The notes: a model not told the origin generated them from the sequence alone. DNA of 64,000 nt from Sphingobium subterraneum (GCF_014199435.1 NZ_JACIJP010000001.1:620001-684000); one strand, 5' to 3'; shown: positions 1 through 8,961, counted from the stretch's first letter. Made by a program: numbers and translations.

Positions 1-347
1 GAACTCCATTGCCGGTCCGATGTCCATGCAGGAAGCTTGTCCCTCAAGGCCAGCGCGAGGCAGAACCGATCTCCCAGCGAAAGCCCTGCTTCGGCTGTCA
101 GCGCGCGCAGATGACCCGCGATACGGGACAGATCGGCATCGGCCGGGACAAGTGCGATCGGCAGCGGCCGCAACATGGCGTCGACTGCGTCCATCGGCAT
201 GCCATTGTGGATGAAATGGCTCACCACTTCCGCCAAATTGACCACGCTCATCCGCGCCTCGCCAACCGCCTCGGCGACGGCGTCTCCACCCGGCTCCTCG
301 CGGAGCATTGCCAGCAGCGCGGAGGCATCGAGAATGAACGCGCTCAC
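1..347 (-). CDS. PIN-domain toxin (VapC-like), C-terminus cut by window edge
   Basis: The product starts with a GTG codon inside the stop of the upstream antitoxin gene (GTGA overlap) and reads SAFILDASALLAMLREE, the usual first strand of a PIN RNase with the first catalytic Asp. Further on, LSLGDRFCLALA carries the C-terminal acidic motif of PIN toxins. About 115 residues are in the window and the stop lies outside it. PIN toxins cut RNA and are held inactive by the antitoxin encoded just before them. The tight overlap with an AbrB/MazE-type gene supports a type II toxin-antitoxin pair. The RNA target is unknown. Confidence 0.85.
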   Translation of the reverse strand, partial: MSAFILDASALLAMLREEPGGDAVAEAVGEARMSVVNLAEVVSHFIHNGMPMDAVDAMLRPLPIALVPADADLSRIAGHLRALTAEAGLSLGDRFCLALALRDKLPAWTSDRQWS

Positions 348-589
348 TCCCCGCTGTCCGCGCGCCGCTGTTCCAGAAAGGCATCGACCGAGGCTTCAGG
401 CTGGTCCCCGGTATATTTCCGGGCAAGCGCACGGGCATGCGCCACCGATTGCGCCAGCGTGCGCAGGATCACGCCGTCGGGCGTTTCTTCCACCAACAGT
501 GCGCCTCCGCCCGCAAGGCCAAGACGCTTACGAAGGTCTGCCGGCAAGCTCAGCCTGCCATTGGGGGTTATGGTCACCTGGATCGTCAT
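344..589 (-). CDS. AbrB/MazE-family antitoxin
   Basis: This 81-residue protein begins MTIQVTITPNGRLSLPADLR, a swapped-hairpin AbrB/MazE/SpoVT DNA-binding domain filling about residues 1-45. The rest is the charged tail that normally wraps the toxin. I chose the ATG at 589 over an upstream in-frame ATG at 622 because AGGAG lies 8 nt before it and the domain begins there. It is expected to repress its own promoter and neutralise the PIN toxin that overlaps its stop codon. An inverted repeat about 75 bp upstream is a plausible operator. Confidence 0.85.
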   Translation of the reverse strand: MTIQVTITPNGRLSLPADLRKRLGLAGGGALLVEETPDGVILRTLAQSVAHARALARKYTGDQPEASVDAFLEQRRADSGE

Positions 590-661
590 GCAGAAATCTC
601 CTGAGCAAGCATCATAGCGCATGAGGCATAATTTTGCAATAATGGCACATTTTCAAACTTA

Positions 662-685
662 TGTCATAAACTTCATCATATGACA
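662..685. promoter_or_regulatory. Inverted repeat upstream of mazE-like/PIN operon
   Basis: TGTCATA and TATGACA form perfect 7-bp arms separated by 10 bp in an AT-rich stretch upstream of the antitoxin start at 589. AbrB/MazE antitoxins autoregulate through such palindromes, so an operator role is inferred. The rest of 590-787 shows no gene. Confidence 0.45.
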
Positions 686-787
686 CAAATAGAAGAATGG
701 TGCATACCCTCTCGAAACAGGATTACCGACAGGATTTCCATCAGAGATTGACCGAGCCGAACAGCTTCTCGATCCAATACCGGATAC

Positions 788-994
788 TCAAGCGATCAGA
801 GCGAGGATGCGTTCATCCGGTTGCGGCTGGCGGCTTGTAATCCGAAACGGCTGAGCCGGATCCCCTGTGCAGACGACAAACTGATTGCGACCACTGGTCC
901 GCCGCCGTTGGACGCCAACCCTGTAAGCATTTTCAAAAGTCGAGAGATGCCTGAGTCGGGGCGACAGCGCGAATGACAAGTGGCGGTCAGTCAT
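788..994 (-). CDS. Small hypothetical protein (68 aa)
   Basis: The ORF starts MTDRHLSFALSP at 994, with a GGGAG sequence about 6 nt upstream. It is basic and has no domain I recognise. The frame stays open further upstream to 1468, but that part runs across the neighbouring DUF5983-like gene in another frame, so the short version is preferred. It sits at the 3' end of a run of minus-strand mobile-element genes and may be cotranscribed with the gene at 1048-1362. Confidence 0.5.
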   Translation of the reverse strand: MTDRHLSFALSPRLRHLSTFENAYRVGVQRRRTSGRNQFVVCTGDPAQPFRITSRQPQPDERILALIA

Positions 995-1047
995 GATGAT
1001 CTCCCTGTCGATAGGGGAAATAGGTGGAGTTCGCAGTCTTGGCCCGT

Positions 1048-1362
1048 TCAAAACACCGGGAGGTGTGACGCCAGCGGCTCGTCCCGGTCGAACAGGACCC
1101 AGGAAGCTCCAGTCGAAGTGGCCGCCCGCATTATCGCCCAAAATTCGGGTGAGACGCTGTCCGGTCGCCCGGCAGCGTCCGCACATACTCCGGTGTGAAC
1201 AAAAAATCCGAACTGGAAGGACTCGATCAGCAGATCGGGATGGCACACGGCGAGGCGCCCATCGGCGTCGCGCGTCGCAGCGAGGATCAGCCTGTCGATC
1301 GCCATGCGTTCTTCCTGGGGAATATGCAGTGTCGAACAGACAAGCAGCGATGTCCGGCGCAT
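1048..1362 (-). CDS. DUF5983-like small protein
   Basis: The 104-residue product has the layout of plasmid-borne DUF5983 proteins: an N-terminal STLHIP segment, a central GFFVHTG strand, then a C-terminal WVLFDRDEP...LPVF tail like the family's 'FDCD...LPVF' ending. The function of the family is unknown; it travels with ICE and plasmid accessory genes. The start at 1362 has AAGGA upstream. A second, clearer member lies at 4620-4940, so the element carries two diverged copies. The family call rests on motif resemblance read by eye. Confidence 0.55.
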   Translation of the reverse strand: MRRTSLLVCSTLHIPQEERMAIDRLILAATRDADGRLAVCHPDLLIESFQFGFFVHTGVCADAAGRPDSVSPEFWAIMRAATSTGASWVLFDRDEPLASHLPVF

Positions 1363-1422
1363 AATGCGGTTCCTTCCATGGGTGAACGGGAGCAGATAAA
1401 AACATATTCTGGCCATCGCGCT

Positions 1423-2082
1423 TCAGTCGAGCCCGATCCTGGCAGGAGATGTCGCCTGCAACATCCAACGCTCGGCCTTTAACCGGCGAAAAAGATCGGC
1501 AGCCGCAGGCATGCGGTTAAGGACAAGACGCACATGCCGCTCGGCGACGACCCGCGTCGGCACCTGGCGCTCTCCCACCGGGAGCGCGGGCCCAAAACGA
1601 TGCTCGGTTTCATATATGCCAAAGGCATGGTGTCGGAAGAAAACATGTTCAGATCCCGCCGCCCAGTTGCTTGTCGCGAGGAACCATCTGTGGATTGGAA
1701 GGAACGCATCCACTGTACCACCGAAATGAAGGGCACTGATGCGCGCGAGTTCCTCAGCGTCGTTCGACCGACCCGTCATCCAATCCGGCCTGTCGAACCC
1801 GATCAGCCACTCGGCGGCATTCGGAAGGCGACCGCAGTCCTCCTCGATATGCTGGCGCCCCAGCATAGCGACGGGAACCTCCACGCCGTCGGCATTCCGG
1901 ATGGTCTCGCCGAACAGTTCCACGGCTTCGATCACTCCCTCGCGATGGTGACGCAGCGCCCTGTGCGTAAAATGGCAATGCGTCGCCTTGCTGGCGTCGA
2001 ACCAGGCGTGAAGTGCATGATAGTCGGACCAGCAGCCGCCATGGATACGGGCCGAGGAGCGTGCATGATCGAATGGATTCAT
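1423..2082 (-). CDS. DUF6915-family protein
   Basis: The 219-residue protein begins NPFDHARSSARIHGG and continues CHFTHRALRHHREG and GRQHIEEDCGRLP, the conserved His-rich N-terminal block of the DUF6915 proteins found on alphaproteobacterial mobile elements. The first 85 residues resemble that family; the C-terminal 130 residues look like an extension. The several His, Asp and Glu residues could bind metal, but no activity is known to me. Its ATG overlaps the TGA of the PcfJ-like gene upstream (2079-2082), so the two are probably translated together. Confidence 0.7.
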   Translation of the reverse strand: MNPFDHARSSARIHGGCWSDYHALHAWFDASKATHCHFTHRALRHHREGVIEAVELFGETIRNADGVEVPVAMLGRQHIEEDCGRLPNAAEWLIGFDRPDWMTGRSNDAEELARISALHFGGTVDAFLPIHRWFLATSNWAAGSEHVFFRHHAFGIYETEHRFGPALPVGERQVPTRVVAERHVRLVLNRMPAAADLFRRLKAERWMLQATSPARIGLD

Positions 2083-3869
2083 GGAACCTCTCCAGCTTTG
2101 GGTGGGTCAACGTCCGCAATTTCGCACAGGATCATGTCGAGCATGCGGGTGAGACCGGTCATTTCACACCAGTCATCGAATGATGGGGGCGAACTTTTGG
2201 GAAGAAGGCTGCGATAGAACGGCCATGCGCGTCTGGCATGGTCAATCGGCAACGCTCCACTGCCCCTTGCATAATCGCCACCGCGCGCCATCTGCTTCCG
2301 ATAAGCACGAATGGGTGCCGCATGTATCGCATGCCGTCCGGTCTTCAGATCCTCGAGAAATTCTTTTAGTATCTGCCAGAGATGAGGCTCCGGGCGGGCA
2401 TTCCGGCGCGCCTTGAACTGTCCCATCGTAATAGAAAGCGCCCTGTTGGCATCCTCCTCGATGAGGAGTTCAAGCGTCGCCACCCGCTTGCCTTCCGCCT
2501 GCAACGACAGGATCTGCGTTGCTCCTCTGCGGCATTGTTGATAATAGCCGCCCACGCAATGATCGAGCGCGTTGCCCTCCGCCACGAGATCGTCCGCGCC
2601 GGTCAACGCCGAGACCAAATGAATGCCATCGGCCGCATTCCACCTGTCGCACAGACCCGGCCAGCCCGGCTGATCGGCCTGCGCTTCGTGCCGGACCGCC
2701 GACAAGGTGGCCGCACGGCGATGCCAAAGCTCTACCGCCTCACCGAAGGATTTTACCCCTCGTGATCCGAGCACCGCTTCCCGGATTGTCCTGAGCCAGA
2801 GCCGGTGAAGCGGGCCATTGGCGAGCCGGTCGAACCGGGACAAATGTGTTACGAAGCTATCGACCCGGTAGTTGCCGGAAATTCCCAGTATGCGGACCCG
2901 CTCGGCTGCGAGCGGCGTTAGCAGATCCATGCGCAGCGCGTTGACGGCGTCGGTGCGCTGCGTCTCGCCTGCGATATAGTCAGGCCTTAATAATCCATCG
3001 GTTCCATTGGGACGCCAAAGCTTGTCTCTCCATTCGTTGCCGGTTGGCCATTGGTGCAGTGGCACTTCGTGAAGGAGAAGAACGCGCAGAGGCCCGCTGA
3101 GGTCGACGGGAGCGGCAAGACCCTCCTCGATCGTCAGGATACCGGTCAGTCGCCGCAACTGCGCTTCGTCGATGCCAAGACGCTCCTTGAGCCGGTCTTT
3201 GAGCGGCAACGCCTTGTCGATCGCGTCCGTGACCGACGATTCCATCAATATGCCTGAGAGGCTTCCATACGCCTCAAGCGCCTGACGCCGGCGCAAAAGC
3301 ACCTCTGGCCTGTGGTGGCTCTTCGCATATTCAGGGGCGGACGCCCATTGCACGACCTTCGCAAGACAATGTGCGGAGCCCGCCGGCTCAGGACCAATAT
3401 CCCGCCTCACCACTTCCCGGCAATGCGCGATCGCCCTGGTCTGAAGCAGTTCATTGAGAGCAGTCATGTGCCGACCGAGATGCTCGGCGAGTTTATGAAT
3501 GGCATCGACATCCGCCCCCGCCTTGACCAGGGCAGTGACAACCCGGAGGAAGCCTTGATCGCCGATCCATGCATCGAGCCCGAATGGAAGATTGCTGTTC
3601 GGTGCGAAAAAGGCAGACCGGACAGCCTCAATCGTGCGGTCGACAAGAGCGCGCACATCGACGTTACCACGCGGTGCCGGGACGATCTTTATCAATGGCA
3701 CGATGTCATTATCACTGAGGCACATCGACCATCGACAGCGTGACAAGGCAATGAGCGAGGCAAACGGCGCAACCGAACCAGAAAGTTGGGGTCTAACGGC
3801 TTCAGGCACTATTGCCTCGATTTCCTGCCGGGCAGATGCGGACATGGCGGCAAAAGAAGGACTGGTCAT
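2079..3869 (-). CDS. PcfJ-domain-containing protein
   Basis: The product is 596 residues long. The segment around residues 430-490 reads LVAEGNALDHCVGGYYQQC, then a THELLI-like strand and a GQF segment, which match the PcfJ domain of conjugative-plasmid proteins (conserved 'LxxEGxxLxHCVGxY' motif). The long N-terminal part is not recognisable by eye. PcfJ was first described on the enterococcal plasmid pCF10 and its biochemical role is unsettled. The gene is linked by 4-bp overlaps to the DUF6878-like gene before it and the DUF6915 gene after it, forming a compact three-gene unit. Confidence 0.75.
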   Translation of the reverse strand: MTSPSFAAMSASARQEIEAIVPEAVRPQLSGSVAPFASLIALSRCRWSMCLSDNDIVPLIKIVPAPRGNVDVRALVDRTIEAVRSAFFAPNSNLPFGLDAWIGDQGFLRVVTALVKAGADVDAIHKLAEHLGRHMTALNELLQTRAIAHCREVVRRDIGPEPAGSAHCLAKVVQWASAPEYAKSHHRPEVLLRRRQALEAYGSLSGILMESSVTDAIDKALPLKDRLKERLGIDEAQLRRLTGILTIEEGLAAPVDLSGPLRVLLLHEVPLHQWPTGNEWRDKLWRPNGTDGLLRPDYIAGETQRTDAVNALRMDLLTPLAAERVRILGISGNYRVDSFVTHLSRFDRLANGPLHRLWLRTIREAVLGSRGVKSFGEAVELWHRRAATLSAVRHEAQADQPGWPGLCDRWNAADGIHLVSALTGADDLVAEGNALDHCVGGYYQQCRRGATQILSLQAEGKRVATLELLIEEDANRALSITMGQFKARRNARPEPHLWQILKEFLEDLKTGRHAIHAAPIRAYRKQMARGGDYARGSGALPIDHARRAWPFYRSLLPKSSPPSFDDWCEMTGLTRMLDMILCEIADVDPPKAGEVP

Positions 3870-4366
3870 GACGACATCTCCGCGCGAATGATGATCTGTC
3901 GGGGAAGCGCGTCATCCTCTTGCCCGGCGGTATCGAGCGGGTCGGGGTCATTGTCCCAGTCTTCGTCGCCGTCGTCGTCTTCATAACCGTCGCGATAGGT
4001 CATGTCGCAGAAGACAGTTTCGTCGGAATCATCGGCAAACGGCGCTATCGTGACGCTACCATAGCCGCCCTCGTTGTTGACCCAGTCCCCTTCAGGAAAC
4101 TCGGCGGCGAAATCTTCCAGATGGGCGGCGAGGCTGACGACATGCCCCGACGGGGAGATAGCGATCGGTACATTGGGCAATTTGCAGAGCAGCCGACCAT
4201 TCCGGTCAAGCACTGTCCCGAGCGATGTCTCGCCGGAATCGCCGCTGCCATTGAGATCGAAGCTGATCTCGGCAAGATTGAGAGCCCGGAGGAGATCGAA
4301 GATGTCATCGGATAGACACGACACCCCCGACGAGTGTCCGATCCGGAATGCGGCTGTGTCAGGCAT
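3866..4366 (-). CDS. DUF6878-like acidic protein
   Basis: The 166-residue protein contains NGSGDSGE around residue 40 and DWVNNEGGYGSV around residue 95. Both are the hallmarks of DUF6878 proteins found beside PcfJ and DUF932 genes in alphaproteobacterial elements. The tail is very acidic (DDDGDEDWDNDPD), so the protein may mimic DNA or bind basic partners, which is only a guess. It is the first gene of the overlapping trio with PcfJ and DUF6915. No catalytic motif is visible. Confidence 0.6.
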   Translation of the reverse strand: MPDTAAFRIGHSSGVSCLSDDIFDLLRALNLAEISFDLNGSGDSGETSLGTVLDRNGRLLCKLPNVPIAISPSGHVVSLAAHLEDFAAEFPEGDWVNNEGGYGSVTIAPFADDSDETVFCDMTYRDGYEDDDGDEDWDNDPDPLDTAGQEDDALPRQIIIRAEMSS

Positions 4367-4619
4367 GCTATCCTCCCAAGGCTAAAATTCCAACTGATGT
4401 GTGTCCGACAGGCCCGATCAGGCGGATGCGCAAAAGCCTCATTCCCGCGACGTATCTCCATTGATCAGGCGATGGATGCGGCTGGTGACGATCGGACAAC
4501 CGCCCTTCGCACTCACCCGCGTCCCTTCGTCGATATAACCCGGATCAGACGAGAACCGGTGCTGACATGTGTTGCTGCGTGACGCGAGAGACAGGCTGAT
4601 CGCCAAAATCAAGCCGGGT
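4367..4619 (-). other. Short gap with one weak ORF
   Basis: No confident gene is present. A minus-strand frame ending at 4439 reads HRFSSDPGYIDEGTRVSAKGG, which looks protein-like, but it has no convincing start with a ribosome binding site. It could be a small gene with an unusual start or a decayed fragment. Confidence 0.25.
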
Positions 4620-4940
4620 TTACCAAGGAAAAACCTCCAGCCCCTCGATCGCCAGGGCATCGCAGTCGAACAACAGATAGTCACAAGCCAGTTCGCGCCC
4701 TACCCGCATAGCGACGAGCAATTCTCCGGGTATCTGTTCCCGATCCGGCCCCTCGACGTCGCTTGTTCTGATGAACCAGCCATAATGGGTGGAGGCGACA
4801 CCGAGCGGTCGACCCGATGGTTCAAGGAGTGCCCAGGCATCAAGCAATTCGGCAGTCTTCATCGACACATGCATTGTGCCGAGCACCAGATAGCGCCCGA
4901 TTTCCACGGTGGTCTCCTTCCAGAATATGCAGACATCCAT
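4620..4940 (-). CDS. DUF5983-family protein
   Basis: The 106-residue protein carries LGTMHVSMKTAELLDAW near the N-terminus, YGWFIRT in the middle and CDYLLFDCDALAIEGLEVF at the end. This is the full signature of DUF5983 proteins on plasmids and ICEs. The start at 4940 has GAGGA about 6 nt upstream. Function is unknown. It is a diverged paralogue of the product at 1048-1362. It lies just downstream of the DUF932 gene, a usual pairing on such elements. Confidence 0.75.
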   Translation of the reverse strand: MDVCIFWKETTVEIGRYLVLGTMHVSMKTAELLDAWALLEPSGRPLGVASTHYGWFIRTSDVEGPDREQIPGELLVAMRVGRELACDYLLFDCDALAIEGLEVFPW

Positions 4941-4987
4941 CGCCGTTCCTCGCCTTACGGCGCCAGGCCGACGATGGATCGCCGAGG

Positions 4988-6226
4988 TCAGTTCACCCTT
5001 TCGAGGAGCTTGCGGGCCTTGCCCTCGAGTTCGAGCCTGCTGTCCTGATTGGTCTTCGTGCGGGCATGGGCGGTGATACCCTGCACAAAATCATAGAGAC
5101 TTTCTGGCGGATGCCCCTCCTCGACCAGCACCGCCGTGATGATCTTCGAGGTTTCGGCCTTGGAGAAGCCGCGCTTTCTCAGGAAATCCTCGCGGTCATC
5201 GTCTTTGCGGGCGACGATGCGCTCGCGCGCCTGCTTGATGCCCTCAATAAAACTGCGCGGCGAAGAGTCGGCAAAATGTTCGAGCGCGGGCGCCGCCTCG
5301 TGCGCGAAGCGGTTGGCCGCGAATTTCGAGTGGCGGATGTTGATCTCCTCGAAATTTTCCACGCCCCATAAGTTGCGATTCATGCACACGGCACGCAAGT
5401 AAAATGTCGCAATTCCGAGGGACTTGGAGCCAACTTCTGAGTTCCAGCAATAGAAGCCGCGGAAGTAGAGATCAGGCTCGCCATTGGGGAGCTTGCCTGC
5501 CTCGATCGGATGGGTGTCATCGACCAGGAACAGAAATACATCGCGATCGGACGCATAGAGTGTGGTGGTCTCCATGCTGACATCGACATACGGATTATAG
5601 ATCATGCTGCCCCAGTCGAGCACTCCCGGCACTTTCCAGCGCGTGTCGCCAACGCCGTTCCCGGCAATCCGCATGACGGCGCTCACCAGTTCGTGATCCC
5701 AGATACGCCCATAATCGGGTCCCGTGACGGCGCGCAGTTCGGTGCGGCCATCGTCGGTCTGGAGCAACTTGACCTGCTCGCCGCGATGCGAGAGCAGCCC
5801 GTGCTGCATATTGATGCCAGCAAGCGCGGCAGGCAGGGTGCGCAGATAGGACGCGGGCGCACCGACCAGGCTGGCGAGCTGGCCGAACGACCAGTTGGTG
5901 GGCGCGATCGGCCGCTCGTCGCCGGGCACGACCAGCGAGAGCCGCTCGGGATTATCGCTGCGCGCTTCGACCCGCACCGCCTTGCTTTCGACGATGCGGG
6001 TGGTCGCGCGGTCGGCACGCCTGCGAACGCTGTCGTGCAGATCGGTGAGAGACAGGAAGCGTTCGTCGTCGGGCCGGGAGAACCATTCGGACGAGACCCG
6101 GCTGACATTACTATCACGGGAGATATCGACACGGTAACCGCCACTGACCGGGCGCTCATGCGAAGCGTCTGCAGGGATGGGACGATCGAGGACGTCTGCG
6201 TCGAGAACGCGGGCAAGACTGGCCAT
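4988..6226 (-). CDS. DUF932-domain protein (phage/plasmid-related)
   Basis: The protein has 412 residues. From about residue 120 it shows the DUF932 core: NWSFGQLASLVGAPASYLRTL, then a GPDYGRIWDHELVSAVM segment, and SEVGSKSLGIATFYLRAVCMN, with the ICGA-like NRNLWG following. DUF932 proteins (TIGR03299-like) occur on phages and conjugative elements; their molecular role is not established. The first 90 residues are variable and Arg-rich. It is followed by DUF5983 and preceded by an LPD29-like gene, as in other sphingomonad elements. Confidence 0.85.
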   Translation of the reverse strand: MASLARVLDADVLDRPIPADASHERPVSGGYRVDISRDSNVSRVSSEWFSRPDDERFLSLTDLHDSVRRRADRATTRIVESKAVRVEARSDNPERLSLVVPGDERPIAPTNWSFGQLASLVGAPASYLRTLPAALAGINMQHGLLSHRGEQVKLLQTDDGRTELRAVTGPDYGRIWDHELVSAVMRIAGNGVGDTRWKVPGVLDWGSMIYNPYVDVSMETTTLYASDRDVFLFLVDDTHPIEAGKLPNGEPDLYFRGFYCWNSEVGSKSLGIATFYLRAVCMNRNLWGVENFEEINIRHSKFAANRFAHEAAPALEHFADSSPRSFIEGIKQARERIVARKDDDREDFLRKRGFSKAETSKIITAVLVEEGHPPESLYDFVQGITAHARTKTNQDSRLELEGKARKLLERVN

Positions 6227-6316
6227 GAAGCTGCTCCTTGAAACTGGGGTGAAAGAGCCGGTGCATCACCGCATCCGCGCTCATCCTCTCCTACCCCCTT
6301 CCTTTCGGCGGCCAGA

Positions 6317-7021
6317 TCACTCAGGCCGCTGTGGGTGCCATTGATAAAGAAGGTGCGCATCTGGTTCGTGCTCGTTGCCGACGGCGATCCGCACCAGACG
6401 CCCGTCGCAGGCAAAATTGCTGGCGCGCGGAAAATCACAATAGCTGCGTCCCTCGAACACGAAATCCTTCGAGCGGATCTGGATGACCTTGCGGGTCGCT
6501 CCCAGCGCACGATGCTGGTACGGCGCGTGCAGCAGGGTCAGGCTGTCGCCGACCTTCAGGCGCTTTTTGAAGCTCGCCAGGGACACCAGATTATCGACCG
6601 GATTGGCCTTGCCGCGCCGGGCCGCGAGCGCACCCCAATAGGCCTGCCGAATGGCGACCTCCGAGTAGAACGAGCAATTCCAGTAGTCCTGCAGAGGATT
6701 GGTGCGACAAAAGCCGAACCGCTCGATCTGGTCGCGTACTCCGGTGATGAACACCTCTTGAGCTTCCCGCGTCGACAAATCTTCGGGTGCATCGAGGACT
6801 TCGGCCGTAATCTTGCGGCCACCGGAAAAGCGCTCGCTGCGAATGGCAAAACGGATTTCGGGGAAATGGCTGGCAAGATGCGCTTCGATCCTGCGGCACA
6901 AGGTCGGCAAATCGTCGGCCGGGCGATAGAGGTCACCCTGATAGTGGAAATTGCCGCGATCGTCATGATCGATCTGGCTATACAGGCGCGGCGAAGCCTC
7001 CGCAGCTGCGGATAAGGTCAT
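6317..7021 (-). CDS. LPD29-like mobile-element protein
   Basis: I start this 234-residue protein at 7021 (MTLSAAAEASPRLY), which has GAGGA upstream; the open frame extends to 7192 without a better start. Residues 30-75 read LCRRIEAHLASHFPEIRFAI then SERFSGGRKITAEV. This resembles the LPD29 domain ('large polyvalent protein-associated') of phage and plasmid polyproteins, here as a free-standing gene. The C-terminal half contains basic and aromatic strands that I do not recognise. Function is unknown. It probably shares a transcript with the genes at 7047-8498. Confidence 0.5.
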   Translation of the reverse strand: MTLSAAAEASPRLYSQIDHDDRGNFHYQGDLYRPADDLPTLCRRIEAHLASHFPEIRFAIRSERFSGGRKITAEVLDAPEDLSTREAQEVFITGVRDQIERFGFCRTNPLQDYWNCSFYSEVAIRQAYWGALAARRGKANPVDNLVSLASFKKRLKVGDSLTLLHAPYQHRALGATRKVIQIRSKDFVFEGRSYCDFPRASNFACDGRLVRIAVGNEHEPDAHLLYQWHPQRPE

Positions 7022-7046
7022 GGGTTTTGTCCTCGTGTTTGAAGGG

Positions 7047-7679
7047 TCAGGCGGAGCGCGCTGTAGCCCAGGCGTGATAACCGAGGCGAGTATCGCCATT
7101 GGTAACCTCGGCTTGCCAATCGGCGAGCGGATGGTTGGGAAGCTCATCCCAATGCCCCTGCCCAGGCGGCGGGGCACCGTTCGGATCGTCATTCAGCGCC
7201 CGTTCGAGCATCTGCGCGGTGTTGTTGAACACGATACGATCGGGAAAGATCGCGCAGGCGCCGCCGCCGAACTCACCAATCCGCGGCTTTGAACAACTGC
7301 AAGCCCATTCGAACCCGATGGGGGCGTCACGCAACGTGGTCTGACAGCAATGCTGAATGAGCGCCGCCAGCGGGTCGGGTTGGAAATCCGTCGTGCTGTA
7401 GAAAATGACGGTGCTGATCTCGGGCCGTTCCCGCGAATTCCCACCCTCGAAATCGACGCCGAAGGTCGGGAAGTCGGAATCGGGGAAGATCGCCAGAAAA
7501 CCGCTCCAGGGATCGTCGGGCGACTTGGGCGGGAACGCCGCGAGGAATTCCGGCGTTGGATCGGCCGGTGTATGTCCGCTCTCAAGGTCAAAGCTCGCCT
7601 GAAACGCCTCCTCGATCAGCGCCATTTCCGCATGGGTGCAGGTAAAGGCAAAACTGCCCTGGATATAGGAGTCAGCCAT
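7047..7679 (-). CDS. Hypothetical mobile-element protein (210 aa)
   Basis: The start at 7679 (MADSYIQGSFAFTC) overlaps the end of the preceding gene by 8 bp, so the two are likely coupled. The protein is acidic, with aromatic-rich strands (GFLAIFPDSDFPTFGVDF) and a PIGFEWACSCSKPRIGEFGGG segment. I recognise no family. The position within a run of overlapping element genes suggests a host-adaptation or anti-defence role, which is only inference. Confidence 0.6.
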   Translation of the reverse strand: MADSYIQGSFAFTCTHAEMALIEEAFQASFDLESGHTPADPTPEFLAAFPPKSPDDPWSGFLAIFPDSDFPTFGVDFEGGNSRERPEISTVIFYSTTDFQPDPLAALIQHCCQTTLRDAPIGFEWACSCSKPRIGEFGGGACAIFPDRIVFNNTAQMLERALNDDPNGAPPPGQGHWDELPNHPLADWQAEVTNGDTRLGYHAWATARSA

Positions 7680-8163
7680 GGCACAGCTCGTATGGCTGCG
7701 GCAAAGATGCCTCATCCTCGACAATCATTATTGGCGGCGGGGTGAACCCGGCAGTGACGAACCAGCTTTCGATTGCCTCCAGCGAGCCGAGTGCGCGTAG
7801 CCCATATTGTGTCAGGACGACCTCATCATTTTCGGTAAGGTCGAAATGAGCGGCTGGGCGCTCGCCCGTAAACACAACCCGCTCTGGTCCGAATGCCCCT
7901 GCGCAGCTGCCTGAGGAACGCACGAAGGCAATTGCATGCTGTTCGCAGAAACTCTCGGTTTCCTGGAATATGCCGCCAGGCAGTTCATAGGCAACGGCCT
8001 CGAGGGTCTCGCCATTCCGGACGGACAGTTCGTCGAGAGCTTCCCCTTCCCAGTCGGCGCGCCCGCCATCCAGATCGATGGCGGCAATAAGGCCGGAAAT
8101 GCAGGATCGCGCGATTGTCCCGCCAATCAGTATGGACGCGGATGCACGGTCAGCCATATTCAA
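7672..8163 (-). CDS. Hypothetical mobile-element protein (163 aa)
   Basis: The product begins MNMADRASASILIGG, and has no signal peptide, membrane segment or catalytic motif that I can see. The middle holds ELPGGIFQETESFCEQH and two Cys residues. It overlaps the next gene by 8 bp. It is hypothetical but is supported by its length, its codon pattern and its place in a tightly packed operon. Confidence 0.6.
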   Translation of the reverse strand: MNMADRASASILIGGTIARSCISGLIAAIDLDGGRADWEGEALDELSVRNGETLEAVAYELPGGIFQETESFCEQHAIAFVRSSGSCAGAFGPERVVFTGERPAAHFDLTENDEVVLTQYGLRALGSLEAIESWFVTAGFTPPPIMIVEDEASLPQPYELCHG

Positions 8164-8195
8164 TCTCCTTGTAAATCAAGTGGCGCGGAAGCACT

Positions 8196-8498
8196 TCAGC
8201 GCTCGTCGGCAGCCGCTCCGATCAGGTGACGCAGCTTCGAGAAAGCGAGTTCTTCGCCCGCACGCAATCCCCGGTTGAGACCCTGCCCGTAAAGCCGGTA
8301 GGCAGCAGCTGTCACTTCAGGCGTAGCGCTCATCGGCAGCAGCGTGATGAACTGGCCCTCATCATCGAGCAGTTCGAAGACATCGGTGCTGGAAGAGAGC
8401 GCGGTGATCGCGATACGCGCCGAGCTATCGAGCTTTTCAAGCTCCGAATTGAAGCTCTCGACAAACAGAGGGTCGAGGATGGGATCGTTCTGGGCCAT
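8196..8498 (-). CDS. Small hypothetical protein (100 aa)
   Basis: The start at 8498 (MAQNDPILDPLFVESF) has GGAG at a good distance; the open frame continues upstream to 8699 over the divergent HU gene and is not used. The protein is mostly helical by appearance and ends HLIGAAADER. It is the first gene of the minus-strand run 8498-4620, and diverges from the HU gene at 8672, so both promoters should lie in 8499-8671. Confidence 0.6.
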   Translation of the reverse strand: MAQNDPILDPLFVESFNSELEKLDSSARIAITALSSSTDVFELLDDEGQFITLLPMSATPEVTAAAYRLYGQGLNRGLRAGEELAFSKLRHLIGAAADER

Positions 8499-8671
8499 GG
8501 GATATCTCCGAAAAATGCCACCGGACCATCCGGCAGCGCTCTCCCTTCCCCACTTTCCTTTTATGATTTCTCGTCTTCGCTGTTTTTCGGAGTAAAGTGC
8601 CTGCCGAGACTTGTCGCTTTTGCGTTGCCGACCTATGCATGCGGTCCCGTTTTCAGCCAGAAGGACCAAAA

Positions 8672-8947
8672 ATGAACACCAGCGACATTGCCGATACAAT
8701 CGCGGCCAGCCATGACCTCAGCAAGACCGACGCCAAGAAAATCGTCGATGCGGTGTTTGCGACCATCGTCGACGCGGCAGCAAAGGGCGAAGAAGTATCG
8801 ATCCCGCAGTTCGGTAAACTCAAGGTCAAGGCAAGCCCGGCACGGGAAGGCCGCAATCCGGCCACTGGCGCTGCGATGACCATCGCCGCCTCGAAGAAAC
8901 TGACCTTCGCTGCCGCCAAGGCGGTCAAGGACCGTTTGAACGGCTGA
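8672..8947 (+). CDS. HU-family DNA-binding protein
   Basis: The 91-residue protein starts MNTSDIADTIAASHDLSKTD and contains IPQFGKLKVKASPAREGRNPATG. This includes the DNA-clamping beta-arm with its Pro (GRNPATG), and the helix KKLTFAAAKAVKDRLNG closes the fold. HU dimers bend and compact DNA; element-borne copies often help integration, replication or silencing. It starts at 8672 after AAGGA. It is the only plus-strand gene among the minus-strand backbone genes and diverges from the gene at 8498. Confidence 0.93.
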   Translation: MNTSDIADTIAASHDLSKTDAKKIVDAVFATIVDAAAKGEEVSIPQFGKLKVKASPAREGRNPATGAAMTIAASKKLTFAAAKAVKDRLNG

Positions 8948-8961
8948 CAGGAACCAGGCCG

